NCBI GenBank assembly: GCA_000349905.1
Contig: KB722738.1
Span: 1,873,132-1,937,131 of the forward strand
DNA from: Volvariella volvacea V23
Lineage: Eukaryota; Basidiomycota; Agaricomycetes; Agaricales; Pluteaceae
DNA length: 64,000 bases
Direction: 5' to 3'
Below the pieces are notes generated by a model that was not told where the DNA came from, did no database searches, and was given only the letters and a program-made list of their open reading frames with translations. This document shows, piece after piece, positions 45,338 to 56,799 of this stretch. Position 1 is the first letter of the stretch. The number at the start of each line of letters is the position of its first letter. The position numbers and the translations under genes are program-made.

Positions 45338-45907
45338 CTAAATCATAATACTTCCCGTAGCTTCTTTGCGGCGATTCCCTTGCTCCAAAATAGGGACAAG
45401 GAAGGCGTAGTACATGATCGCCACAATAGCGCCACCAACCACATAGACATGAACAGCGTTTCCAGCGTGGAGCGTCGTGTTAACCTGCGGCGGCGGAGGG
45501 AGCATACAGAACCCAACGGGAGTGCTAACAGCGATTTGTAGGAAGCCGACCGGAATCCAGAGCTTGATGTATCCATATTCCGGGATTGGGTACCGAAATC
45601 CTCGTAATGCGAGCAGAACTATAAGCAGTGCCACCCAGTTGGAAGTGATAGCGAGGACGGACACAAAGACGATGTATTGCCACTCTGACCTAGTCCAAGA
45701 GAGGTTGTAGGAGGGAGAGAGGATGGAGAGTGTGGCACTCCCTAAGTAGGGGGCCAGCAATGACGAGTACAACAACCCTAAGAGGACTGCTAGTGCTACC
45801 CCAGTATGGGTAGGATGAGGCTCGACGCGATTACTTTTATCGCATCTAGGACCTTGAACTTGAGATTCGAGGTTGTTGAAGTCTTTCTTGAAAGGGACTG
45901 AGGTCAT
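45338..45907 (-). CDS. Uncharacterised four-helix membrane protein (paralogue A)
   Basis: Not recognised by family. Single exon, ATG at 45905-45907. Seen: a hydrophilic N-terminus, then four hydrophobic segments: GVALAVLLGLLYSSLLAPYL, IVFVSVLAITSNWVALLIVL, LWIPVGFLQIAVSTPVGF and VYVVGGAIVAIMYYAFLVPI, with a conserved loop SWTRSEWQYI. A basic tail follows, with the stop at 45338. The gene at 49277 is a clear paralogue sharing SEWQYIV, WIPVGF/WTPVGF, NTPVGFWML/STPVGFCML and GxAIVAIxYY. No catalytic residues are obvious. A TTTAAATA sequence on the minus strand at about 45945-45955 could be its TATA element. The family looks lineage-specific. Confidence 0.7.
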   Translation of the reverse strand: MTSVPFKKDFNNLESQVQGPRCDKSNRVEPHPTHTGVALAVLLGLLYSSLLAPYLGSATLSILSPSYNLSWTRSEWQYIVFVSVLAITSNWVALLIVLLALRGFRYPIPEYGYIKLWIPVGFLQIAVSTPVGFCMLPPPPQVNTTLHAGNAVHVYVVGGAIVAIMYYAFLVPILEQGNRRKEATGSIMI

Positions 45908-46921
45908 GGTGGAAGGTACCAAGGGACGAACGACAGTTGAGCGGCGTATTTAAAGGCCCATTTCCTTCCGAAAAAGGATTTCATGAGTTTGGCCACATTG
46001 AGCGTGGCATTCTACACGAAGCTGTACAGCACCCCGCACTCGCCTCCATTGCGCGGCCACATTAAGGTTCGGGGCGTTTGAAGACCTGCGGGTGCACAGC
46101 AGGCAGTCTATACCTACTACTTCCGGTCTCTTGCACTATGAACCGAAGGCGGGGTGAAGTCCCTGACTGCACCGTAATAGGTGTGTCGCATGACACACCT
46201 TGCACTGCCAGTTAGCGCATTGGAAAAAGTACAACGACTTCAATGAAATAATGCCACCTATTGTATCGATTAATACTATATACTCTGCTGTCGCGAGGCC
46301 CTGGTACTTACAGTGGCAACGTGAGGTGTCTTTGTTGGACGGCATGGTTGATAGTGTGGATACTCCCCACCATCCTCTTGTCCTTCTTGTGTGCTTAATG
46401 ACGGACATTGTTTCTAGTTGTTAAGCATTGCCACAATACACAGGATTAAAAAGCGACTTGGTCTCAATGATTGGTCGGACAAGGATCCACAACAATAGCA
46501 ATCGCTGATAGTAATATTTCGGGAGGATATCCGACGATGGATGAGCTCTGAAGGCGCAATGATCTAAAAAAACTGTGAGTGAGGAGCAGAGCCCAAAATT
46601 GAGGGGCATGTACACTCACAAACCATATCGTCTGAAGAGGCGGAGAAATCAGAGAAGTACCCTTTGTCATGAAAAGTGCCTCTTGGCCAACCACATCCAT
46701 CGTCGTTGTCGTCGTAATCGTCATAATTCTCCCATATCCTCGTCATTCAGTCGTACATTGTTACTCTTCGTATCCTTGCATCGGCTAGGGAGGATAGCGC
46801 GACGATAGATAAATCGTACTCCATGGTGAATGATGTAATTGCGCGCAGTAGCCGTCAATTGTGTGTATCTTTGTCATCTCACGAGAACGATGTCACTCGA
46901 TTATTACAAGTGCTTAGTATA

Positions 46922-47350
46922 TCAGCTGTTGAGCCCGAACGTCCCAAGCCTAGGCATGTTCGCGTATTTTCGTCCTGCGAAGGGCGAGTGAATGAAAAAC
47001 ACGAACAATCGCGTGCATATGTGAACGGACTCACAGAGGATACCACCATGTGAGGGAAAGCCAAAACGAGTATCGCCACGGGAAGTAACTTCAACTGTTA
47101 CGGTGGGGTTTATTTGCCTAGTGTCGAAGATTCTTGCATTTCCATTGTTACTTGCTGCAGCGAAAACGTATTCATCTCCACTGTTAGCTGATATTTGATT
47201 TACACCTTGACGAGGGTCATTGTATCGCATCCCAAATACTGCGACTACCTGATCGAGAACACGACAAGACCCTTTATCGAATACAGGATTACTAGAAGTG
47301 GCATCGCAGATCGTTGAAGTCACGGTTAGGGAGATTGGGCGCATGCTCAT
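46922..47350 (-). pseudogene. Possible WD40-domain gene fragment
   Basis: The frame reads GVNQISANSGDEYVFAAASN, then GNARIFDTRQINPTVTVEVT, which resembles one or two WD40 blades, but nothing before or after forms a complete propeller. A separate acidic stretch (NYDDYDDNDDG) at about 46600-46740 on the same strand could be a further exon of the same relic. I treat it as a probable gene remnant. Confidence 0.22.
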
Positions 47351-49276
47351 GCATCAATAATTACGAAATCAGGCGCAGAAAGCTTGAGTGTGCTTGTAAG
47401 GCGTGTTTCCGAAGGCGATTCGACACCCTTTGGTTTGGCACCTCAATTGCCCTAAGCATCTAGGTCATTGGAGTCGTTGGAGTCGCCAACGGCCTCCATT
47501 CCGCGGGACGCATATGTCGGGAGGCCATCGAGTATCCATATACCAAAATACACCAAAGCCCCGTAGTCCAGTGTGCATGAGTTGGCCGCTATCAAGAACA
47601 GCCATAGGACCGGCGTAACGGGAAGCGCGGAGAGTATGGGTAGGGTGTGTATGATCAAAATTCTTGGACTCATCTCATGTATAGGACTTCTCTCGTCTCC
47701 AACGGATAGGAGTCGTCTTGGTCCATTTACAGCGAATAATGGGCGACCTCGGCAAGGCCCACTTGTGTACCCCATTCTTTCCACTTATTGCCGATTGGGT
47801 GGTGTAAGGGGCATTGATGTCCCTTCTTGCTTCCTACCCTGGTTAGCACAGCATTTATGAACCCGGGTTGTTATGAAGATATCTGCATCTGTGCAACGAT
47901 CGGGTTTTGCATGGCACTTGTGAGAGCGTAAATGCAGTCGGTGTTGCATTCGTAGTGCTTGTAGTAGCGCGGAAGTGAGAGAACGCTTGGGGTTCTCATA
48001 TATTGAAGTATAGGTCAAGAGAGTCTTGAAAATTTTTCCAAGTCTATTGCTTAAAATAAAGTCCACGAAAAGACTGCAATGGAACGCGCTCCCTGTGCTT
48101 CTGATTCAAAAAGGGAAGTGCCACACCTGCAACGGAGATCTTGAATTGGTCAAAGGCTGTCAATGTGAAGAACCAAGACTCAGATATCAAAAATTCACTA
48201 ACTGTAAGATTGTCTTCACTCTGGCACACATCCTATCATGCAACCCAGACTCCTCAACCAGTTTGACGTGAATGCACAGCTCGGTGTTGGGACGAACAGG
48301 TTCACTCAACGGGGAAGAAAAGTACATCGTCTCTCTGGCGAGGTCAGCGTGAGACTAAGCAATGCAACTCATGGTAATGCCAGTGTACGAGCAGTCGTCT
48401 TAAGCACTGTGACGAGTGGCATAGTAGAGCTCCGGCAACTTCCGGATTCTACCCACAGATTAGGGGAGGCCTGATAGAAAGTCACCACCTACAACTGCTC
48501 GCAAATCCTAACAGCTGCAATCCTTCCATCATCCTATTTCAGCAAATCTATTAGATCAGACCCAGTATCCCACCCGAGTCAATAATCTGAGCACTTCCGC
48601 ATTCTTCGGAAATTTGTACTACTTAGTGGGTCAATCGTCCCTTCATATGGTATCGTCCGTATGGCCCACGACCATAACTGAGTCAGAGCGCCCAGGGTGA
48701 AATACTAAAGAAACAGCGTACGAGCACCGGTACCGGGCTTGTAGGAGACGGCGCGTTGTTGCTATGCACGACGCCCAATTAATAATACCGAGAACCACTG
48801 GACCAATGGACCAATAGCAGTCACTATAGCCCACAGTGTGGTGGTGTTAGGAGAGGTGGCGATCATCAGTCGTTGTAGTAACGCGTTTCCGTGCATCTCT
48901 GGTGAGTTCATGGATTTATCATAGATCGTGGCCTCTCGTAATTATTGTACATTGTCACGACATAGTAACAGGAACGCAGTGCACATACTAAGGAAACAGC
49001 TCGTTATCGTAATATCATTCAGTCTCATGAAGAGCACATATACCGTGGGCGCTACCAGGTAAGTTGGTGAGGGGAGTTATACAGAATGACTAGTTTGGAT
49101 GTGGCGAAGCATTATAGGTAACTGAAACTGCATAGATGAACCGCATCACAGAAATATTGATGTCAGAAATAGGCCGGGTTTTTAGAGTCGTTGGCATGGG
49201 GGCGTTCTTTGTTGATAGAATCAGCAGAAATTGATAGTGGGAAGAAGAGGTGCTCCTTACCTGGGAATGCGAGAAG
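47351..49276. other. Gene-poor interval
   Basis: About 1.9 kb with only short open stretches lacking family similarity. Nothing is assigned. Confidence 0.35.
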
Positions 49277-49834
49277 CTACGCTACGTTCTCCACGCAGCC
49301 ACGGCGTTCTCTTCTCATGCCAATGTACAAGATTGGGTAGTACACAATAGCCACAATAGCGCAGCCAACGGCATAGATCGGGATAGACTTTTGAGCGGTA
49401 AGGGTCGTCTCAACGCCTGGTGGAGCGGGGAGCATCCAGAACCCAACAGGAGTGTTAACTGCAGTTTGGATAAAACCCACTGGCGTCCAAAGCTCCGAGC
49501 ATTGGAGTTCTGGTAGCGGGAAGAACCAACCCTTCCGTGCAATGTAGAGAACCGCGATCATTGCGATCCAGTTGCAGATCAGAGCCATGGTAGAGATGTA
49601 GACGATGTATTGCCACTCGGACGTGGTCCAGGAGAGGTGATAGGCGGATGATACCACGGATAACGCAGCGCTGCCTACGTAGGGAGCCAGCTGCGATGAG
49701 CATATCAAGCCCCATAGGACTGCACATGCAATGCTTGTGTGGGTGGTATGACAAGGGCCCGAGCTACGGCACTTATCCTCGTTGAGTTGGGGACTTGGGG
49801 GGGACAGTTTGGGACTGTCGAGTTCTGTCTTCAT
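49277..49834 (-). CDS. Uncharacterised four-helix membrane protein (paralogue B)
   Basis: Paralogue of the gene at 45338. Single exon, ATG at 49832-49834. Seen: a hydrophilic N-terminus, then helices around IACAVLWGLICSSQLAPYVG, YIVYISTMALICNWIAMIAV, LWTPVGFIQTAVNTPVGFWM and IYAVGCAIVAIVYYPILYIG, with the shared loop SWTTSEWQYIV. The C-terminus is short and basic (GMRRERRGC). TATATATG on the minus strand at 49881-49888, about 47 bases upstream of the ATG, argues for the downstream start. The lack of introns in both copies is unusual here and could mean a recent origin or simply compact genes. Confidence 0.7.
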   Translation of the reverse strand: MKTELDSPKLSPPSPQLNEDKCRSSGPCHTTHTSIACAVLWGLICSSQLAPYVGSAALSVVSSAYHLSWTTSEWQYIVYISTMALICNWIAMIAVLYIARKGWFFPLPELQCSELWTPVGFIQTAVNTPVGFWMLPAPPGVETTLTAQKSIPIYAVGCAIVAIVYYPILYIGMRRERRGCVENVA

Positions 49835-51662
49835 GACTTCTGAGGCTTTGGAGGGTACCAGATCAAGGTCCTTCCTATACCATATATACGACGCGTCCAA
49901 CTATATCCCACACTCGACAGCATGCTGTACAGCATAGTTTCGTCATGCCCTGCTTCATCAATGCATCCAGCTTCGCAACCTTCTCGCGACGGCATGCACT
50001 GTAATTACGAGTGAAGTGCAAAGCCATGCACATGCTCTTGAATGCAGAGTGGTGTCCTTGCCGAAGTCCGTAGTCGGGGACTGCACGCTGAAATCTGGGC
50101 TGAGCTGGTCAACACCCAATGCGATGCTATTCCTCACCCCCGTAATCACCCCTTGTCATTAATTGAAGCTATTCAGAGCCTATAAAGGATAACCTAAATG
50201 TGCAATATTCCGAGTCATTATCACTCTGGGTGACAGATAATACTGCAAAAGTACACTGGCGAGATCTTCGAGAACCGATCCTGAGTAACCCAGAAGCCCC
50301 TACATTCATTTAGTGTGCCCAAGGAGTCATATCACACAACAGGTTCAGGCTTTAGCGCTTAACGTGGCGCCTACTTGATAGAGGTGGTAACATACAGATC
50401 AAGGCGCTAAATGTAAGCAACATCAAGGGATATCTGGATTGTGGCACCATAACCCTATCCTACAGTTGATGGTCCTGACGTTCGTAAATAGAAATGTGAG
50501 TGAATGATCAAGTCGGGCTCGAGCGTTTCAAAGACAGGCGCTGAGCGCTGTATTGTGCAAACGGAACAAAGTCGGAATTGGTGCATGAGACAGACACGTG
50601 AAGAATAGTCCACAAGATAGCTTGCCGTATGCTGTAGAGATGCTTCGTGGTCTGGCGCTTATCAGAAGAAAGGAAATGAATAATCGCGCATTCGCACCAG
50701 GACCGATGACAAGGCACTTACTAGATCCCAAGTACCTAAACTCTTCAATTACCCAACATATACTCGAAAATAATCGTCAACACGATTTGAAATGGTCCAT
50801 GAGGGCTCAGGAGAAATCTCAGAATGAAGTTGGATGGGAGCATGTAAGGGTGCTGTAGCCAGACAAACTCCATGAGCATGGACGACAGACATAGGGTAAA
50901 AATGGCAAGTTTCCGTCTGGGCTCCATGGGTCAAAAGCTATGAGCGCTTTTGCAGCGCTAGGGCAGCTTGGGCTGGGTAGGAAGACCGAGGGAGTGGATA
51001 CTCCTCCAGGTGCTTTGTACTTCGTGAACGCAGTTCGGAGTGCTGAGGCGGGTGTAAGCCAATTGGATATCGTCACAATCGGAACCCCTGCGGTATTACA
51101 ATGCCCGGAAATGAATTCGAAGTTGCGGTGTTTTCGAAGTTTGAACACTGGGCATCTCGTCAACGGACAGCGAAAATTTATGGCATACCGCGTACCTGCG
51201 CTCAAGTCCCAACAGCACTTCTCCCTAGACCGCCAGCTAGAGTTTTGGTTGTAATGGTCGAATGCTGAACGGGATTCCGTGGATTGGCTCTCTGAATGTC
51301 ATAGGAGTTGACGTTGCTTGGCTTACCGTCAGCCCGTGTGCCCCGAACGTTCGGGCACGTGGAAGTTGTCACTTTAGGGTGAGACGACTTGTCCAGCGAA
51401 ACACGATGCAGAGCGCGTGTCTCTGATGACGATGCTCTCTAGTTCGGTCCCTATGACTGTAACTCAATGAACGCATACCTCTCAGTCGACGTGGCGGCCA
51501 CTCATTCAACAGCCAAGGACTGCGCCTGTTTCGTGGGGGCATCTCAATTCATTTGGGTGCCATCCTAATATACAACATTTGTAGTAACTCGTCATGAGGC
51601 ATCAAGTCGTGGCCCTCAGACGTTGCGCGCAGTTGTCTGTGGGCCTCGTCATGCTGTAACTC
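49835..51662. other. Gene-poor interval
   Basis: About 1.8 kb. Open stretches on both strands near 50820-51250 overlap each other without family support; I do not call either. The left end is the upstream region of paralogue B. The right end is 3' flank of the sugar transporter. Confidence 0.35.
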
Positions 51663-54390
51663 TTAAGCATCATGTGTGATGCTTCCCTTATCTTTCTCCG
51701 TGCTGTAACCCCTCCCTTGTGAGACGTCGTCACCGAAGACGATAGCCATCTCTTCCAACGTTTTACCTGATGTTGCAATGCGGTAAGTACAACAATTTAA
51801 TGTAAAGATAGGGGCACAAATAAAGACCCACCTTTGGTCTCTGGGAAGAACAGCGTGATAAGAACGAAGTCTACAAAATTGAGGCACACAAATAGCATGT
51901 AGAACTTCCATTTGATATTCCTCATAGCTATGGGCGAGACCTGTCGTCCAATATTAGTTGACGTCCTTCTATAGGGAAACGTGTACTGACCTGGCCAAGC
52001 ATTGTGTTGAAGGCCTGCGAACATGACTTCTGTCAGTTATGCTCCTAAAGAGATAGTGGATCCACATACCCAGTTCGAGCAAGTAGCTACACTAGTTCCA
52101 ATCGCGCGGACATTTGTAGGGAAAACCTGTGCAAGCGATGTCAGGGAATCACAAACCCCGTAGAAAGTCATGAACGGACCTCCGAGGCGAGCACCCAGCT
52201 GACAGGGCCAAAACTTAACGAGAAGAAGATACTTGTCAAGAAGATCATAGCAATACCGGCACTAGGGCATGCCAGTTTGTCACTTGATCCGAACTGGGTA
52301 TAAATGGAATACTAACCGCTGTGCTGCCACATTGACCGTTGCGCCCGGAGGCGAGTTTTCATCCAGTGGAGGATTCGTTGCAACAATGGCTGCAAGGATG
52401 GAGAACGTGGCGACAAAGCTAGCAGCACCAAACATAAGTGGCTTCTTTCGCCCCACGCGGTCGAGAATCACTGTAATAAAGCTTGATGCGGGTTACATGC
52501 TGATGAAATCTCAAAGGGTGGTTGTCACTCACAAGAGGTTGGCAATAGGACCAACAGCGCCATAAATGCTGGAATTATCCTACTTGAGCACAATCATAAT
52601 ACAGCCCAATTAACACTTACCCTTGGACAAGCAAAGCACGACTTCCAGTAACACCAAGACTACTGTACATCATGGGACCAAAGTAATTGATCACTGTGAC
52701 AAGGCTTAGGATTCCTCTTGAAGGGTAAACATAGCGCTCACCATTAATACCAGTGAACTGGCAGAAGGTCTGAACACCCATAGCAACCAATGTGCGGTGA
52801 ATCATGGGTCGTGTTGACCAGAGATCACTCAATCTCCTGCTGCGTCGAGCCGATTCTGCTTTAATTGTCTCATACATCTGAGCATATTCAGCATCTGCCT
52901 CAGCGATTTGCTCTGGTGTTGATGTGCCATATAGTTTGCGGACTACTTCCTTAGCTTCATCGTCTCTGCCAACTTCCAAGAGCCACCTCTGAAGATGAAT
53001 ATCAGGTGGGAATAGATCTACGGAGCACAGGATGCACTCACTGGACTGAATGGCAAGAATTGAATACCGATCAGCAAAAGACCTGCTGGTACAAGCTACA
53101 AGGGAATCATTTATAGCTTGCCTCTCCTACAAGGCATGAGAATCGGCTAACCTGTAAGCCCAAAGGCAGCCTCCAGGATACATCGGAACCCATAAACGAG
53201 CAACCATATCCAACCTAATCAAATCCCGTAGAAATTTTGGTCAGTCAAATTCATTCCCTACGATCCAGGAGGAATTCCACAGGTCTTGGTCCACCCATAA
53301 TTGGAATGGTGAAGTATCTATCTGACTGAACTCACCCAATTAGCGACGATGAACCCAAACCCGATCATTTGCTGTGTAAGCCCAACAAGGAAACCACGGA
53401 TTTTGGGTGGAGCAACCTCCGTCTATAGAACATAGTAAGATCAGCACTGACAGCTGCACGGGGCAATATCCCAATAGCGACTGCTCGCGTGTCCTTCAGC
53501 CCTGTCACATCCAGATCCGCCATGGCAGATATTAACCCCACGGAGGCAGCCCATCCATTGTGACCACGACATGAGAGCGCGTTTTAGATGGGCCGACTTA
53601 CGTTGTACAACGGAACGGTCATGGACAGAACACTAATTAGTATCAAGAAGGGGAGAGTCAGGAGATCGTTTCGTCGGTCACGGAGCAGAAAATTTGCTGC
53701 AAGGGGATACTCACCCAATTGCTAATCCCCCAATAATCCGACCGACGAGAAGTGTAGCAACATTACTTGCACCAGCCTGCATTGCACCTCCCCAGATGGC
53801 GAGAAGACACCCGATCTACCACGAGAGAAGTTCAATCATCTAGCTCGACACATCTTTTGGAGCTGTTAGAAACATACTTGAATTGTTCGCTTGCGACCGT
53901 ATCTGTCATTTGCCCTACAAACTGGGTGAATTATTGCATTTCACACCGGCTGTGAACATACCACCCTGCTGCTGCTGCTCCGAAGAAGCAACCACCTAGG
54001 TAGGTACAGAATCGAAACTCTTAGATGGGATCCTCAATCACTTGTGCTTGTGTGAACGTACCATTAAAAGTCGATACCACGGCACCCTTGAGGCTTGCAT
54101 CATCAGTGAATCGGTGGTTATATCTTTCCATTTCAATGACTGAGGCAATAATTCCGCTGTGCGCATAATCAGATATCGCCCACAATCCACAGAAAACATG
54201 GTTACGTACGAATCGTATCTAGAAGCGACGGCCACCACTTAGCAGATCAACTCAGTGCGTTCGTCCTGGGGTACATACCCGAACAAAAAGGCGCCTAATC
54301 AAAAGTTCAGTAATGTCGACCCGACTCATTGCCGAAAGAGTGCTCACCAATCGACGAGAACGCCGCAACGAATATATTAAAAATTCTCAT
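51663..54390 (-). CDS. MFS sugar transporter (sugar porter family)
   Basis: Twelve-helix sugar:H+ symporter of the plasma membrane. Seen: start MRIFNIFVAAFSSIGAFLFG (CAT at 54388-54390), then GYDSGIIASVIEMERY (typical first-loop start), DDASLKGAVVSTFNG, and GCFFGAAAAGW; the ARRSRRL central loop; then WSTRPMIHRTLVAMGVQTFCQF with TGIN; the second-half motif LDRVGRKKPLMFGAASF; and LITLFFPETKG joined to KTLEEMAIVFGD (PETKG motif), ending SITHDA with the stop at 51663-51665. Many short introns. The PETKG and DRxGRK motifs identify the family. The substrate cannot be read from sequence. Confidence 0.9.
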
Positions 54391-55310
54391 CCTAGTCCTA
54401 ACCCTTCCGAGGTCAAGTCAAAAATCACGTCGTCGTCTTCACTGGAACAATGAGTGCAGATGGGAAGGAAGACAACACAGATGACTAGAAGTCCAATTTA
54501 AGCAGAGATGGGAGGGACTTGGGCGGCACCAAATCATGCCTTGCTTCTCGTGTCATCTTTAAAGGATCCCTAAATTGAGCCACGCATTCGATGCCGGCAC
54601 AAGAAGTCCAGAATATCACTTCGCTCAACGAGAGTCACCAAGGAATACCCAAAAAGCGTAAGACCGCAAAAGATTCACGAAACATCCAATCGCTACCATG
54701 GCTCAGTAGGGCTGAGATGAATGATCGCGCGTGTAAGTTGGGGAATGCGGAGAAATCACGGGGGATAGAGAAGCACAAAACCTCGGTCACGAGTTGCTGA
54801 ATGAGGCGAAGTGCACCTTTAAATGAAGACATTTGGCGGCCCGGGAAGCAACATCATGAAGGAATTATATGTTGCAGCTCTGCCGGAGCAGCTTTATCCT
54901 TGATGGAGAGCGAAGAAGCCACGGCCCATCGGGCAGGTGCAGGCGCGTGACGGAAAGTTCAGTCGCTTAAAAACGCCCTGGGTGTGGGGGTGTCAATGCG
55001 CTATTCATCTTATCCGCAATTAGGATGGTCAAGCCCTGCTAGCTTGTCAGTCCATCATTCCCCCACAAAAACTATAAGTGACTGGGCGTAGGGACAGCGA
55101 GAGTCCCGTAGAAAAGCCTTACGCGTGCCTGACTCCAAGAACCACAGGTAAAAGCGGACCACACAAGAGTTTTGCGGTGGAGCTGCAAGGAGTTCAGCCT
55201 TCAGATAGCTGGAGTAGAAAGCATTACGAAGGTGATGCTATCCAGGGCTAGTGTACACGGAGGCTATTATCAATTTATCGTACATACATTCATCATGGGG
55301 CATCCAGTTA
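54391..55310. other. Intergenic upstream of sugar transporter
   Basis: About 920 bases between the transporter start and the macro-domain gene stop. No gene is seen. It includes the transporter promoter. Confidence 0.35.
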
Positions 55311-56799
55311 TCAAGCTTCAGACTTGCCAGACTGGTCCTCTACCCCTTCCGATTGATCTTGAGATGGTTCCTTGGACACCACCCCAGGAAAATATTCGGG
55401 AATTAAATTCCTACAGCGGACAAAAACCCCGTAAGTTCAAGATGACGGAATGGGTTCAAAACAGGTAAGATATGTATATGGAAAACTTACCGATATACTC
55501 CGTGGTCTCTATCACTCCATACCACAAAGATCACTCTGTCTACCTGCAGATGCGTAAAAGATCAGATAAGAATAGGATAAAAGCAGCGATTGCTGATGAC
55601 CCACCTTGCTTCCGAGGTCGGATTCCAGAAACTGCCTGACTGTATGTAACGCGATACGGGTGGCATCTACAATTGGATATCCATATACTCCAGTAGAGAT
55701 GGAAGGAAATGCCTAGCGAGGGAGGACACGGGCAGGGCTTCGATGTAAAATATGCAAGCTTGAAGATGAAGTTCACGAACTTACGACCTGTCGTAAAGAA
55801 TTATCCACTGCCAACTTTAAGCTCGTCTTGTAACATGAAGCAAGTAGTGCCGCCTTCTCCGGAGACTGATTGTATACCGGTCCAACTGTGTGAATAACGT
55901 AATGCCTAACAGCACCGAAGGACCTTTATAGCCACCAGCATTGACATAGCAGCAAAGCAAGACTTACGAAGGTAGATTATACCCTCTCGTGATCTTCGAT
56001 TGCCCGGTTAAGCATCCGTTCAGGCCTCGACCTACGAATAGTGGGTCAATTGGATGGATGGTAGCTAGCATAGTAGCATACATTCTTCCAGTAATTTCGG
56101 GCCCGCAGCGGAATGAATGGCACCATCGACTGGGGACAGGCAATCAAAATGTTGCACTGACAAGGATAGTCTTGAACTCACCTCCACCGCCACCTATGGA
56201 TCACAACATGACGGATCATGCCAGGGAAGAGGTAACCCCAACAGGTTAGGTACATATATGCGCATAATTCCCCCGGTAAAGTGGGTGTGGGGTATTGTTC
56301 CAGATTGGGGACATGTAGGAGTACCAAAGACAATCAGGGCACTGAGGACCATGGTGATGATTCAGTCCATTAGAGACGTACCTAGCAGACTCTTATTTGC
56401 GGCATTCACGATAGCGTCCAAGTCCAGTCGCGTGATGTCTCCTTGGCTATGGGCGAAAAAGTCAGATCGTTCTGCAAGGAAACGTAACACGGGCCCCATT
56501 CCAATTCTTCCAGCCGTTGCACAACACTTGAGGACGCCAAGCTCCCCGTTCCACAAAGCTACAATGAAAGCGAAAGGCATTCATACTTACAAAACAGAAA
56601 CCTTCTCCAACAAATCATCGCGATAAGGAAACTTGGGAGCCTCATCCGGTTGAAGGTCTCCCTTCTTATACAGCTCTCCAACGGTAGGTATATCCGCCCA
56701 TTGGATATGACGCCTTGTACGGCTCGAATCCTGCTCGTCATCCGAATAATCGACGACTGAACTCGAACTCTCAGTGTCACTGCGCAGTCCCGAAGACAT
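55311..56799 (-). CDS. Macro-domain (ADP-ribose-binding) protein
   Basis: Macro domain proteins bind or hydrolyse ADP-ribose and O-acetyl-ADP-ribose adducts. Seen: an acidic Ser-rich N-terminus (MSSGLRSDTESSSS), a conserved IPTVGELYKKG phrase with PYRDDLLEKVSVL, then GDITRLDLDAIVNAANKSLLG (macro signature with the ribose-binding Asn pair), GGGG, [48 protein letters not shown], and a C-terminal AFPSISTGVYGYPI and VIFVVWSDRD. The last exon ends SGKSEA with TGA at 55311-55313. Exon joins were checked by phase. The second intron acceptor (just before IGMGPVLRFLAERSD) is the weakest, because other acceptors give a stop. The gene fits the MacroD-type hydrolase group. Confidence 0.88.

Noticed and set aside
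50819..51254. Overlapping open frames on both strands
   Set aside because: Mutually antisense, no family similarity, no splice-supported extension.
55172..55468. 98-codon plus-strand open frame
   Set aside because: It is antisense to the last exons and 3' flank of the macro-domain gene.
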